Below, piece after piece: positions 1-6,464 of a stretch of DNA of 11,936 bases (the first letter of the stretch is position 1; every line of letters starts with the position of its first letter). The notes beneath the pieces are model-generated. The model saw only the letters and a program-made list of their open reading frames with translations. It did no database searches and was not told the DNA's origin. The translations under genes were made by a program, and so were the position numbers. The stretch spans positions 1 to 11,936 of the forward strand of contig JAEXRD010000069.1 of NCBI GenBank assembly GCA_023438245.1, in the 5' to 3' direction. Source of the stretch: Pseudomonadota bacterium. GTDB taxonomy: Bacteria; Desulfobacterota; Desulfovibrionia; Desulfovibrionales; Desulfovibrionaceae.

Positions 1-20
1 GGAAGAGGTCTGGGTCTTCC
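1..20. other. Small inverted repeat at window edge
   Basis: The first 20 bases form a hairpin with 6-bp arms (GGAAGA at 1-6, TCTTCC at 15-20) and an 8-nt loop. A short T-rich stretch (GATTTTA) follows at about 38-44. It could be the terminator of a gene lying outside the window, but the stem is short and the T-run distant, so this is only suggestive. Confidence 0.2.
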
Positions 21-161
21 TCGGCTTGGGCCTTTCGATTTTACCAAGTCCGGCCTGGGCCTGGATTGGAAACGATGGATTTTGTTCCCTGGCCAGGAGC
101 GGGGCGTCGAGGGGGCGGGGATAGTACGCTTACGGTACAGCCCCGACCCCGAGACGACCCG

Positions 162-257
162 CGACGACGCCAGGGGGCAAAAGCCGCGTTTCCAACCAGG
201 CCCCCCAAACTCCGACGAAGCCAGGGGGCAAGAGCCGCGTTTCCAACCAGGCCCCCC
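162..257. repeat. 51-bp-period tandem direct repeat downstream of the rhodanese gene
   Basis: Two copies of a 45-bp unit lie at 162-206 and 213-257, starting 51 bp apart and differing at two positions (168/219 and 181/232). Each unit carries GGGGGC near one end and GCCCCC near the other when read on the minus strand, so each copy could fold into a 6-bp-stem hairpin about 34 nt long. The pair sits just beyond the stop codon of the minus-strand rhodanese gene and may act in 3'-end formation. It may also be one locus of a dispersed intergenic repeat family. The rest of 1-272 shows no supported gene. Confidence 0.7.
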
Positions 258-272
258 CTGCCCCAATCCAGC

Positions 273-842
273 CTACGGCTTATACACCAGCTTCTCGTCG
301 AGGTCCGTGGTCCAGGGATTCTTGGAGTTGCGCCAGCCGTCGTTCAGGCGCTTGCCGAAGGCGGGGCTGGCCTTGTCGGCGATCTTGTCGCCCTCGTAGC
401 CGTCCACCATGCTGTAGACGTTGGTGAATCCGGCCTGGGCGGCCAGGTTGGCGGCGGCGGCGCTGCGGTGGCCGCTGCGGCACATCAGGATGATGAGGTC
501 GTCCTTCTTGTAGCGCTGGGCAAGCTGCTCCACGAACTTGGCGTTCGGGGCCAGCGGGTAGGCCTTCTTCTGGGCGTCGAACACGCCGGTCCAGAGCATC
601 GCCGGCACGTTGGCGGCCATGTCCGGGTGGCCCAGGAAGTCGTATTCCTCGGGCGTGCGCACGTCCACGATGAACACCGCGCCGGGCTTGGCGCGCCACA
701 TCTCGTAGGACTCCACGGCGGTGGCGTATTTGCCGAGCTTGGTGTGCTTGCGCGCGTCGGAGGGGGCGTCGGCGGCCAGGGCGCTGGCCGCGCAGGCGAG
801 GGAGAGGGCGAGGGTCAGCAAAACGAGGCGGAACCGGTCCAT
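273..842 (-). CDS. Exported rhodanese-like (sulfurtransferase-fold) protein
   Basis: A 189-residue single-domain rhodanese. Residues 1-23 form a typical signal peptide: basic start, hydrophobic core, cleavage likely after S-A-L-A, giving a mature protein beginning ADAPSD. It should therefore act in the periplasm. The domain begins near residue 35; V-D-V-R-T-P-E-E-Y is the usual first strand and loop. The active-site loop is C-R-S-G-H-R-S, with the presumed persulfide-carrying Cys121. Family knowledge: such loops carry sulfane sulfur or bind small anions; the natural substrate is not predictable. The start at 842 is chosen because GGAGG lies 4 nt upstream; a start at 881 would put 13 extra residues before the signal peptide. 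It is divergent from trxC across 151 bp, which is suggestive of linked thiol chemistry but not proof. Its C-terminus ends at TAG, 15 bp from the tandem repeats. Confidence 0.88.
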   Translation of the reverse strand: MDRFRLVLLTLALSLACAASALAADAPSDARKHTKLGKYATAVESYEMWRAKPGAVFIVDVRTPEEYDFLGHPDMAANVPAMLWTGVFDAQKKAYPLAPNAKFVEQLAQRYKKDDLIILMCRSGHRSAAAANLAAQAGFTNVYSMVDGYEGDKIADKASPAFGKRLNDGWRNSKNPWTTDLDEKLVYKP

Positions 843-846
843 GAAT

Positions 847-851
847 CCTCC
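847..851 (-). promoter_or_regulatory. Ribosome binding site deciding the rhodanese start
   Basis: GGAGG on the minus strand lies 4 nt before the ATG at 842. No similar site precedes the in-frame ATG at 881, so this supports the shorter protein with the signal peptide at its very N-terminus. Confidence 0.6.
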
Positions 852-890
852 GTACGGGTTACGGGTTAGGGGGTTGATCAATTCCTATCA

Positions 891-910
891 TTGCGCTTCG
901 CAAGGCGCAA
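891..910. promoter_or_regulatory. Inverted repeat in the rhodanese/trxC divergent region
   Basis: TTGCGC (891-896) and GCGCAA (905-910) are perfect 6-bp arms around an 8-nt spacer, in the 151-bp region between two divergent starts. The position suits an operator or overlapping promoter elements. I could not identify convincing -35/-10 boxes for either gene here, so the function is inference. Confidence 0.25.
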
Positions 911-993
911 GATACGCAACGGAATCAGGCTGTTTTGGTCGCCTTTGCGGGTGGGCGCTTGCCTGCGGCGCGGGCATGGTTATTCTCCAGGGC

Positions 994-1416
994 ATGAAGC
1001 AACTCGTCTGCCCCAACTGCCAGTCCCTGAATCGCGTGGACCCCGCCCGGCTGGCCCAGGCCCTGTGCGGAAAGTGTGCGAAGAACCTTGCCGGGGGCGT
1101 GCTGCACCTGGACGCCGCCGCGCTGGACCGCTTTCTGGCGCGCGACGAACTGCCGCTGGTGGTGGACTTCTGGGCGCCCTGGTGCGGCCCCTGCCGCATG
1201 ATGGCCCCGGCCTTCGACGAGGCCGCGCAGACCCTGGGCGCGCTGGTGCGCATGGCCAAGGTGGACACCGAGGCCCACCCCCAGGCCGGTGCGCGCTTCG
1301 GGGTGCAGTCCATCCCCACGCTGGCGCTGTTCGTCGGCGGACGCGAGGTGGACCGGCTCATGGGCGCGCGCCCGGCCCGCGACATCGTGGCCTGGGTGCG
1401 CAAGCACCTCAAGTAA
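994..1416 (+). CDS. trxC: Thioredoxin 2 (TrxC type)
   Basis: 140 residues, close to E. coli TrxC in length and order. The N-terminal extension carries two cysteine pairs, C6-P-N-C9 and C25-G-K-C28, which in TrxC bind zinc. The thioredoxin fold follows, with W-A-P-W-C64-G-P-C67 as the redox centre and the cis-proline in S-I-P108-T. It should reduce protein disulfides in the cytoplasm, taking electrons from thioredoxin reductase; zinc release under oxidation is known for the family and is not shown here. The start at 994 puts the first zinc pair at residue 6, as in relatives. An in-frame ATG at 976 would add six residues with no better ribosome site; the site before 994 (CCAGGG) is itself weak. 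The end of the gene, V-R-K-H-L-K-stop, is the first unit of a 25-bp tandem repeat, and a strong terminator follows about 90 bp downstream. Confidence 0.93.
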   Translation: MKQLVCPNCQSLNRVDPARLAQALCGKCAKNLAGGVLHLDAAALDRFLARDELPLVVDFWAPWCGPCRMMAPAFDEAAQTLGALVRMAKVDTEAHPQAGARFGVQSIPTLALFVGGREVDRLMGARPARDIVAWVRKHLK

Positions 1417-1494
1417 ATCGGTGCGCACGCACCTCAAGTAAGCCGGTGCGCCAGCACCTGGGATAAGAACACGCGCAAGCGCCTCGCGCAGGCC
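1395..1494 (+). repeat. trxC: 25-bp tandem repeat of hairpins spanning the trxC stop codon
   Basis: Units lie at 1395-1419, 1420-1444 and 1445-1469, with a worn fourth at about 1470-1494. Units 1 and 2 differ at 3 of 25 positions. The first three each keep a perfect 5-bp stem, GGTGC...GCACC, around a tetraloop (GCAA, GCAC, GCCA). Unit 1 includes the last codons and stop of trxC. Read in the same local frame, units 2 and 3 would encode V-R-T-H-L-K-stop and V-R-Q-H-L-G-stop, so they look like duplicated gene tails. Confidence 0.8.
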
Positions 1495-1502
1495 CGTTCC
1501 AT

Positions 1503-1531
1503 AATCCCCCCCGCAACGCAGGGGGGATTTT
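1503..1531 (+). terminator. Rho-independent terminator of trxC
   Basis: A 9-bp perfect stem, AATCCCCCC (1503-1511) with GGGGGGATT (1521-1529), encloses a 9-nt loop and runs into a short T-run (TTTT, 1528-1531). It lies between trxC and the chemoreceptor start at 1617, so the two genes are probably transcribed separately. Confidence 0.75.
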
Positions 1532-1616
1532 CCGTATTGTCTCCGCACCCCCCTCTGTGTACTGTCGCGCCTCGCGGGCGTCTGCCCGCACGCCATTCCC
1601 CGTCCGGAGACCCCCC

Positions 1617-3386
1617 ATGCGCTGGATTCGCAATCTCGGCTTCAAGGCCAAGCTGTTCGCCCTCACCACCATCTTCACCCTCGGCCTTGTGGCCTTCGCG
1701 GCCTATGCCTACACGGTCATCAACCGCGTCAAGGTCACCGGCCCGGTGTACACCGGCATCATCCTGGGCAAGGACCTCATCGCCGACATCCTGCCCCCGC
1801 CGCAGTACATCGTGGAGAGCTACCTGACGCTCTTCGAGCTGGCCGGGGCGGAGAACCCCGAGCACCGCAAGGTGCTGGTGGAAAAGGCCGACACCCTGCG
1901 CAAGGAGTTCCTGGAGCGCCACGAGTTCTGGGAGAAGAACCTGCGCGACGAGAACCAGCGCGACCTGATGCTGCGCAAGGCCTACGCCCCGGCCATCCGC
2001 TTCTACCAGACCCAGGAGACCATGTTCCTGCCCGCGGCCCGCGACGGCGACGCGGAGCGCATGAAGACCATGCTCTACGGCGACCTGCGCCGGGATTTCG
2101 ACGAGCACCGCGAGGCCGTGCTGAAGCTGGTGGAGGCGTCCACCACGTCGGTTGCCGCCCAGGAGAAGCGCTCCGGCGAGGAGACCGCCACCAGCATCAC
2201 CGTGCTGCTGGTCATCGGCGGGGTCATCACCGCGCTGTGCTACGCCCTGGCGCTGGTCATCATCGGCTCCATCCTGGGCCCCATGCGCACCCTGCAGGAG
2301 TTCGCGGGCAAGATCGCCGGGGGCGACCTGAACCAGTGCATGTCGCTGAACCAGACCGACGAGGTGGGCAGCGTGGCCGCTTCGGTGTGCGTCATGGTCG
2401 ACAACCTGCGCGCCAAGATCGGCGAGGCCGAGGACAAGACCGCCCAGGCCGAGCAGGAGAGCCGCCGCGCCAGCGAGGCCCTGGAGCGGGCCGAGACCAG
2501 CCGCCAGGAGGCCGAGCAGGGCCGCGCCACGCTTCTGGGCGCGGTGGAGCGCCTGCAGCGGGTGGTTGTGCGCATGAACGAGTCCTCGGCCCAGCTTTCC
2601 GGCCAGGTGGAGCGCAGCAAGCAGGGGGCCGAGGTGCAGTCCTCGCGCATCTCCGAAACCGCCGCGGCCATGCAGCAGATGAGCGCCACCGTGCTGGACG
2701 TGGCCCGCAGCGCCGACGGCGCGGCCCTGAGCGCCGAGAACGCCAAGGCCAAGGCTCGCGAAGGCGCCGAGGTGGTCACCGAGGTGGTGCGCGGCATCGG
2801 CCAGGTGCAGGCCCAGGCCCTGGGGCTGAAGGACGACATGGGCGACCTGGGCAGGCGCGCCCGCGACATCGGCCAGATCATGAACGTCATTTCCGACATC
2901 GCCGACCAGACCAACCTGCTGGCCTTGCACGCCGCCATCGAGGCCGCCCGCGCGGGCGACGCCGGGCGCGGCTTCGCCGTGGTGGCCGACGAGGTGCGCA
3001 AGCTGGCGGAGAAGACCATGCAGGCCACCAGCGAGGTGGAAAAGGCCATCCAGGGCATCCGCCAGGGCACCGAGGCCAGCGCCGGCAGCGTGGAGCGGGC
3101 CGTGGCGGCCATCGACGAGGCCACCGAGCTGGCCGGGCGCTCCGGCCAGGCCCTGGGCGAGATCGTGGGGCTGGTGGAGCTGGCCGCGGACCAGGTGCGC
3201 GGCATCGCCGCCGCCAGCGAGGAGCAGTCCGCCGCCAGCGAGCAGATCCGCCGCTCCATCGACGAGGTGGACGCCATCTCCACCCGGACCGCCGAGGTCA
3301 TGCTGGAGAGCGCCCGCGTGGTGGGCGAGCTGGGCGACGAGGCCCAGACCCTGCGCGGACTCATAGAAGAGCTGCAGACCAGATAG
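1617..3386 (+). CDS. Methyl-accepting chemotaxis protein (transmembrane receptor)
   Basis: 589 residues with the classic receptor layout. A first membrane helix spans about residues 8-32. A mostly helical periplasmic sensor follows at about 33-190 and includes I-L-P-P-P-Q-Y-I-V-E-S-Y-L. The second membrane helix is at about 193-217, then a HAMP region at about 218-270 and a long coiled coil. The cytoplasmic signalling domain has its hairpin tip around residues 425-460, with D-Q-T-N-L-L-A-L-H-A-A-I-E-A-A-R-A-G and G-F-A-V-V-A-D-E-V-R-K-L-A. It should bind CheW and control CheA at the membrane; the ligand is unknown, though the sensor looks like a four-helix bundle. The start at 1617 has GGAGA 6 nt upstream; the in-frame ATG at 1557 would add 20 residues rich in Arg and Pro. 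There is no C-terminal NWETF-like CheR tether. Position 438 is His where relatives usually have Asn. No che genes adjoin. Confidence 0.93.
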   Translation: MRWIRNLGFKAKLFALTTIFTLGLVAFAAYAYTVINRVKVTGPVYTGIILGKDLIADILPPPQYIVESYLTLFELAGAENPEHRKVLVEKADTLRKEFLERHEFWEKNLRDENQRDLMLRKAYAPAIRFYQTQETMFLPAARDGDAERMKTMLYGDLRRDFDEHREAVLKLVEASTTSVAAQEKRSGEETATSITVLLVIGGVITALCYALALVIIGSILGPMRTLQEFAGKIAGGDLNQCMSLNQTDEVGSVAASVCVMVDNLRAKIGEAEDKTAQAEQESRRASEALERAETSRQEAEQGRATLLGAVERLQRVVVRMNESSAQLSGQVERSKQGAEVQSSRISETAAAMQQMSATVLDVARSADGAALSAENAKAKAREGAEVVTEVVRGIGQVQAQALGLKDDMGDLGRRARDIGQIMNVISDIADQTNLLALHAAIEAARAGDAGRGFAVVADEVRKLAEKTMQATSEVEKAIQGIRQGTEASAGSVERAVAAIDEATELAGRSGQALGEIVGLVELAADQVRGIAAASEEQSAASEQIRRSIDEVDAISTRTAEVMLESARVVGELGDEAQTLRGLIEELQTR

Positions 3387-3427
3387 CGAACCGCGGACCG
3401 GGGAGCGGCCTGCGGGCGGGGCGGGGC

Positions 3428-4864
3428 CTAGTCGCGCCCCTCCAGCCACCGGGCCAGCGTGGGCGGCGGCCGCAGCGAGCTGGGCGGCGGGGCCCACACC
3501 GGGGGCTTGGAAAGGTCCAGCCCGCGCTGGATCACCGACACCGGGCGGTCGCTTGAGACCACCACCACCAGCAGCTCCGAGTGTGCGTGGGTGAAGCGCA
3601 GGGCCGAGTTGTAGCGCGCGCCGCGCGCCCGGTCCTCGCCGGGGAAGCTGGCGCCGTCCATCAGGCAGGCAAAGCTCACGAGCTGGCAGCGCTTGCAGCC
3701 GATGTGCAGCGCCCCGTCCACCTTGGCCAGGCGCGCGGCCAGATCCAGATGCTCGTCGGTGTTCAGCGCCAGGGGCTGCTCCAGCCCGTGCCCGCGCAGG
3801 GGCAAGAGCGGCAGGTGCGGGTCCAGGATCAGCGCGCAGCCGTACTTGCGCTCACCCGCAGCCGCCACCAGGCGCGACACGGCGTGGAACAGGTCGTCGC
3901 GCTGGTCGGGCTCCAGCGGCCATTCCAGCAGGGCCTCCTCCAGGAACACCAGGCGCGGCTTGCGGTTGGTGGAGTGGAACGCGCCGTCGGAGAAGCTGCA
4001 CACCAGCTCGCCGTCGAGCATGAGCAGCCCGTGGCGGCCATCGAACCGGGCGCACAGGCTGCCGCGCGGCAACTCCCCGCCCGCGGCCACGCCGGTGACG
4101 TGCTCGCCGTCGGAGACCAGCATGCGCCCGCTGTGCTCCACGGTCTGCAGCAGCTTGCGCACGTGCTTGCAGTTGTCCAGCCGGGGGCGCTCCTGCTTGG
4201 GAAAGCGGGCCAGGAAATTCAGGCGGCTGACGCGCGACGGCTCCACGAAGGCCAGGTGGCCGCGGGCCCAGGCGCCCTCCTCGGGCGTCTTGGAGATCTG
4301 GATCACGGCGTCGAGCAGGTTGCTCACCCTGAGCCGGGTGTCCGGCCCCACGGCCCTGGCGCGCTCGTCCACGACATAGTCGTGCACCGCGTGCGGGGCC
4401 ATGCCCTGGAGCATGCTGGCCGCCGTGTCCAGCGAGAGCGCATCGGCGGAGGACAGGTTGTGGGAGAACTGGAGCATGGCCAGCTCCAGCCAGCGGCGGG
4501 TGACCCCGGCGGCGCAGAGGTCCTGGTGGTGCTCGGTGAACCACATCTGGTAGGCCACGTTGCGCGTGCGCCCGCCCAGGCTGACCAGCCCGGCCAGCCC
4601 CAGGCGCTTGCTCTTGGCCTGGTCGAAGTAGCTCACCTGCTCGGGGTCGGGCAGGCCCTCCAGCCACTCGGCGGTGTCCAGGAAGTATTCCCGGAGCCGC
4701 AGCTCGTGCCCGGCCAGCAGGCCCTGCGGGTCCACCACGCGCAGTTCGTCGCCCGGGGCCATGGCGAACACCAGCGCCGTGCGCGTGGGGCCGGAGAACT
4801 TGCACAGGCCCTGGCGCAAGCCCTCCATGGCGCTGTGCAGGCACATCAGGTGATGACGATCCAA
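3428..4864 (-). CDS. DisA_N/DAC-domain-like protein, probable divergent diadenylate cyclase or nucleotide sensor
   Basis: 478 residues, no signal peptide or membrane helix seen, so probably cytosolic. The C-terminal part (about 370-450) resembles the diadenylate cyclase (DAC) fold. V-D383-G-A matches the DGA motif. A glycine-rich stretch G-E-D-R-A-R-G-A-R417-Y-N-S-A-L lines up with the canonical G-T-R-H-R motif, followed by the strand L-L-V-V-V-V-S. The usual R-H-R reads R-Y-N here, so cyclase activity cannot be assumed; ligand binding is an alternative. Residues 1-370 do not match a DisA DNA-binding region or CdaA membrane helices and may be sensory. They include T-A-L-V-F-A and V-D-P-Q-G-L-L-A-G-H near the N-terminus and D-N-C-K-H-V-R-K-L-L mid-protein. 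The start is TTG, chosen because GGAGG lies 8 nt upstream; the first ATG is six codons inside and too far from that site. It converges on the chemoreceptor with a 41-bp gap and no clear terminator. Confidence 0.75.
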   Translation of the reverse strand: MDRHHLMCLHSAMEGLRQGLCKFSGPTRTALVFAMAPGDELRVVDPQGLLAGHELRLREYFLDTAEWLEGLPDPEQVSYFDQAKSKRLGLAGLVSLGGRTRNVAYQMWFTEHHQDLCAAGVTRRWLELAMLQFSHNLSSADALSLDTAASMLQGMAPHAVHDYVVDERARAVGPDTRLRVSNLLDAVIQISKTPEEGAWARGHLAFVEPSRVSRLNFLARFPKQERPRLDNCKHVRKLLQTVEHSGRMLVSDGEHVTGVAAGGELPRGSLCARFDGRHGLLMLDGELVCSFSDGAFHSTNRKPRLVFLEEALLEWPLEPDQRDDLFHAVSRLVAAAGERKYGCALILDPHLPLLPLRGHGLEQPLALNTDEHLDLAARLAKVDGALHIGCKRCQLVSFACLMDGASFPGEDRARGARYNSALRFTHAHSELLVVVVSSDRPVSVIQRGLDLSKPPVWAPPPSSLRPPPTLARWLEGRD

Positions 4865-4872
4865 CCCCCGGC

Positions 4873-4877
4873 CCTCC
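4873..4877 (-). promoter_or_regulatory. Ribosome binding site supporting a TTG start
   Basis: GGAGG on the minus strand, 8 nt before TTG at 4864. The next candidate starts, ATG at residues 7 and 13, are 26 or more nt away, so TTG is the best choice for the DAC-like protein. Confidence 0.6.
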
Positions 4878-4908
4878 GGACACTTTCCGCGTTATTCCGC
4901 GCCCCGAC

Positions 4909-4936
4909 GATATACGTAGCCCGCGCAAAACGCAAT
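4909..4936 (-). promoter_or_regulatory. Possible sigma70-type promoter for the DAC-like gene
   Basis: Reading the minus strand, TTGCGT (4930-4935) or ATTGCG (4931-4936) is followed 15-16 nt later by TATATC (4909-4914). A start point about 7 nt further on would leave a leader of roughly 38 nt before the TTG at 4864. The match to consensus is partial. It would let this gene be expressed independently of the U32 gene 129 bp upstream. Confidence 0.35.
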
Positions 4937-4993
4937 GGCCGGGTCTATGGAAGCATCGAAAAACGCGACGGAATTGCGGGGTGAATGTGCGGC

Positions 4994-6340
4994 TCAGCGG
5001 GCGAACAGGCCGGGGCGGATGTGGGCGGCCAGCTCGCCGTCCACGCGCCACACCACGCGCATGCCGGGGTGTGCCGCGCTCACGGGGATGCCGTCCTTCT
5101 CCAGCGCGAAGCCGCCCGGAGCCAGCACGGGCCGCTGCAGGCCCGGCAGCATGAGCGTCAGGCCCTCGGGCCGGGCCGGGTCGAAGGTGCCCTTGATCTC
5201 CACCTCCCAGGCGCTGCCGCTCCAGGCGGCCTCGCCCCGGGCCGGGCCCAGCACGCGCAGAAGCGGCATGGGGCGCGGGCCGGAACGGTTCAGCCCCGGG
5301 ATGGGCCTGCGCGGATCGGCCCCGAACAGGCCCGTGGTGAGCTGGCGCGAGGCGGCAAAGCGCAGTTCCTCCAGCGCCCGGCGGGGCTGGAAGTCGCCGC
5401 TGGCCGCGCCGTCCAGGGCGAAACGCCAGGCGTCGGCCACGCAGGCCAGGTAGGCCGAGCTGCGCGTGCGGCCCTCGATCTTCAGGCAGTCCACCCCCAG
5501 CCGGGCCAGCCAGCGCGCCTGCCACACCAGGCACAGGTCCTGGGGCGCGAAAAACTGGGTCCAGCTCTCCTGGCCGGGCGCGCCGGGGCTGTCGGTGTAG
5601 TGCTCGACGACCTCCCAGGCGGTTTCTCCAGGGCCAGGGCCGGGGTCGGCGCCAGCGCGCTTCCGCTCCTGCACCACGCTGGTGGCGCGGTACTCGTAGC
5701 GGCAGGGGTGGGCGCAGGATCCCATGCTGGCCGTGCGCCCGGCCTGGTTCACGCCGCGCCCGGTCATGTGCACCGAGAGCTGGCAGCGGCCGGAGAAGGC
5801 CATGCACTGCGCCCCGTGGGCGAAGACCTCCAGCTCGAAGCCCGGCAGCTCGCGGTCGCGGGCGGCGCACAGCTCCATGACCTCGCGGGCGGCGCACTCG
5901 CGGGCCAGGTTGGCGCGGGTGGCCCCCAGGTCCCGCCACAGGGCGCAGGCCTCGATGTTGCGGGTGTTGGCCTGGGTGCTCACGTGCACGGGCAGCTGCG
6001 GGGCATGCTTGCGGGCCAGCCGGAACACGCCGGGATCGGCCACGATGAGGCCGTCGGCCCCGGCCTGCGCGGCCTGCTCCAGCCCCTGGCGCACCAGCCG
6101 CATGTCCTGCTGGCGCGGGGTGGCGTTGAGGCAGACGTACACGCGCACGTTCGCGGCGTGGGCGTCGGCCACTGCCTGGGCGAGCCCCCCGCCCCCGAAC
6201 CCGGCGGCCCGGGCGCGCAGGTTGGGGCCGTCGGCCCCCAGGTACACGGCGTCCGCCCCGTAGAGCAGGGCCGTGGCCAGGCTCTCGGCGTCGCCCGCGG
6301 GCAGCAGCAGCTCGGGGATTCGTGCAGGGGTGGCGCGCAT
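4994..6340 (-). CDS. U32 family protein (TrhP/YegQ-like length), probable iron-sulfur hydroxylation factor
   Basis: 448 residues, close to E. coli TrhP (YegQ), and opening with P-E-L-L-L-P-A-G-D, the usual family start. The U32 signature is present: E-V-F-A-H-G-A-Q-C179-M-A-F-S-G-R-C186. G-S-C209-A-H-P-C213 and D-L-C270 follow, then L-K-I-E-G-R. Cys179, 186, 209 and 270 align by order with the four cysteines that hold a [4Fe-4S] cluster in UbiU. Despite the old 'peptidase' label, studied relatives (TrhP, RlhA, UbiU/V) act in O2-independent hydroxylation of tRNA, rRNA or ubiquinone; which applies here is not visible. Two loops look longer than usual: between C186 and C209, and between C213 and C270 (with A-D-P-G-P-G-P-G-E). 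A divergent U32 C-terminal beta domain covers about 380-448. The start at 6340 is set by family homology; no good ribosome site precedes it. It is divergent from the amidase. Confidence 0.85.
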   Translation of the reverse strand: MRATPARIPELLLPAGDAESLATALLYGADAVYLGADGPNLRARAAGFGGGGLAQAVADAHAANVRVYVCLNATPRQQDMRLVRQGLEQAAQAGADGLIVADPGVFRLARKHAPQLPVHVSTQANTRNIEACALWRDLGATRANLARECAAREVMELCAARDRELPGFELEVFAHGAQCMAFSGRCQLSVHMTGRGVNQAGRTASMGSCAHPCRYEYRATSVVQERKRAGADPGPGPGETAWEVVEHYTDSPGAPGQESWTQFFAPQDLCLVWQARWLARLGVDCLKIEGRTRSSAYLACVADAWRFALDGAASGDFQPRRALEELRFAASRQLTTGLFGADPRRPIPGLNRSGPRPMPLLRVLGPARGEAAWSGSAWEVEIKGTFDPARPEGLTLMLPGLQRPVLAPGGFALEKDGIPVSAAHPGMRVVWRVDGELAAHIRPGLFAR

Positions 6341-6360
6341 GGGCGGTGGGTAGCCCGCCT

Positions 6361-6392
6361 GGCCTTTACGGTCAAGGCCTGCGGCCAAGGCC
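6361..6392. promoter_or_regulatory. Three evenly spaced AAGGCC half-sites between U32 and amidase genes
   Basis: GGCCTT (6361-6366), AAGGCC (6374-6379) and AAGGCC (6387-6392) begin exactly 13 bp apart. The first two form an inverted repeat around TACGGTC and the third is a direct copy. The position, 21 bp from one start and about 70 bp from the other, suits an operator. No regulator is recognised, and short GC-rich words recur by chance in such DNA. Confidence 0.25.
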
Positions 6393-6464
6393 CGCCGCCA
6401 TGGACGGGGGTCGGGCGGCCCCCGGCTGGACTTTTGATGCGTTCTCGGCAAAGATGCGGGCGTC

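Noticed and set aside
82..399. 105-codon plus-strand frame containing the repeat peptide
   Set aside because: It overlaps the rhodanese C-terminus antisense, has no ribosome site, and is open mainly because of high GC. Kept only as a repeat observation.
1395..1494. Possible CRISPR-like array
   Set aside because: Units are directly adjacent with no unique spacers, only about three copies, and no cas genes.
1532..1616. Flagellar-type (sigma28) or sigma54 promoter before the chemoreceptor
   Set aside because: I looked for TAAA...GCCGATAA and TGGCAC...TTGCA patterns and found no convincing match.
3387..3427. Terminator between the convergent chemoreceptor and DAC-like genes
   Set aside because: Only 41 bp of GC-rich sequence, with no stable stem followed by a T-run on either strand.
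1434..3497. 687-codon minus-strand open frame opposite the chemoreceptor
   Set aside because: It mirrors the strongly supported receptor gene. Its translation is low-complexity Gly/Ala/Leu/His text, as expected from the antisense of GC-rich coding DNA.
3852..5939. 695-codon minus-strand frame across the DAC-like and U32 genes
   Set aside because: It runs out of frame through two genes with recognisable motifs, and its product is Arg/Pro/Gly/Ala-rich with no domain.
4994..6340. Calling the U32 protein a protease
   Set aside because: The label is historical. The conserved cysteines and the best-studied relatives point to iron-sulfur hydroxylation factors.
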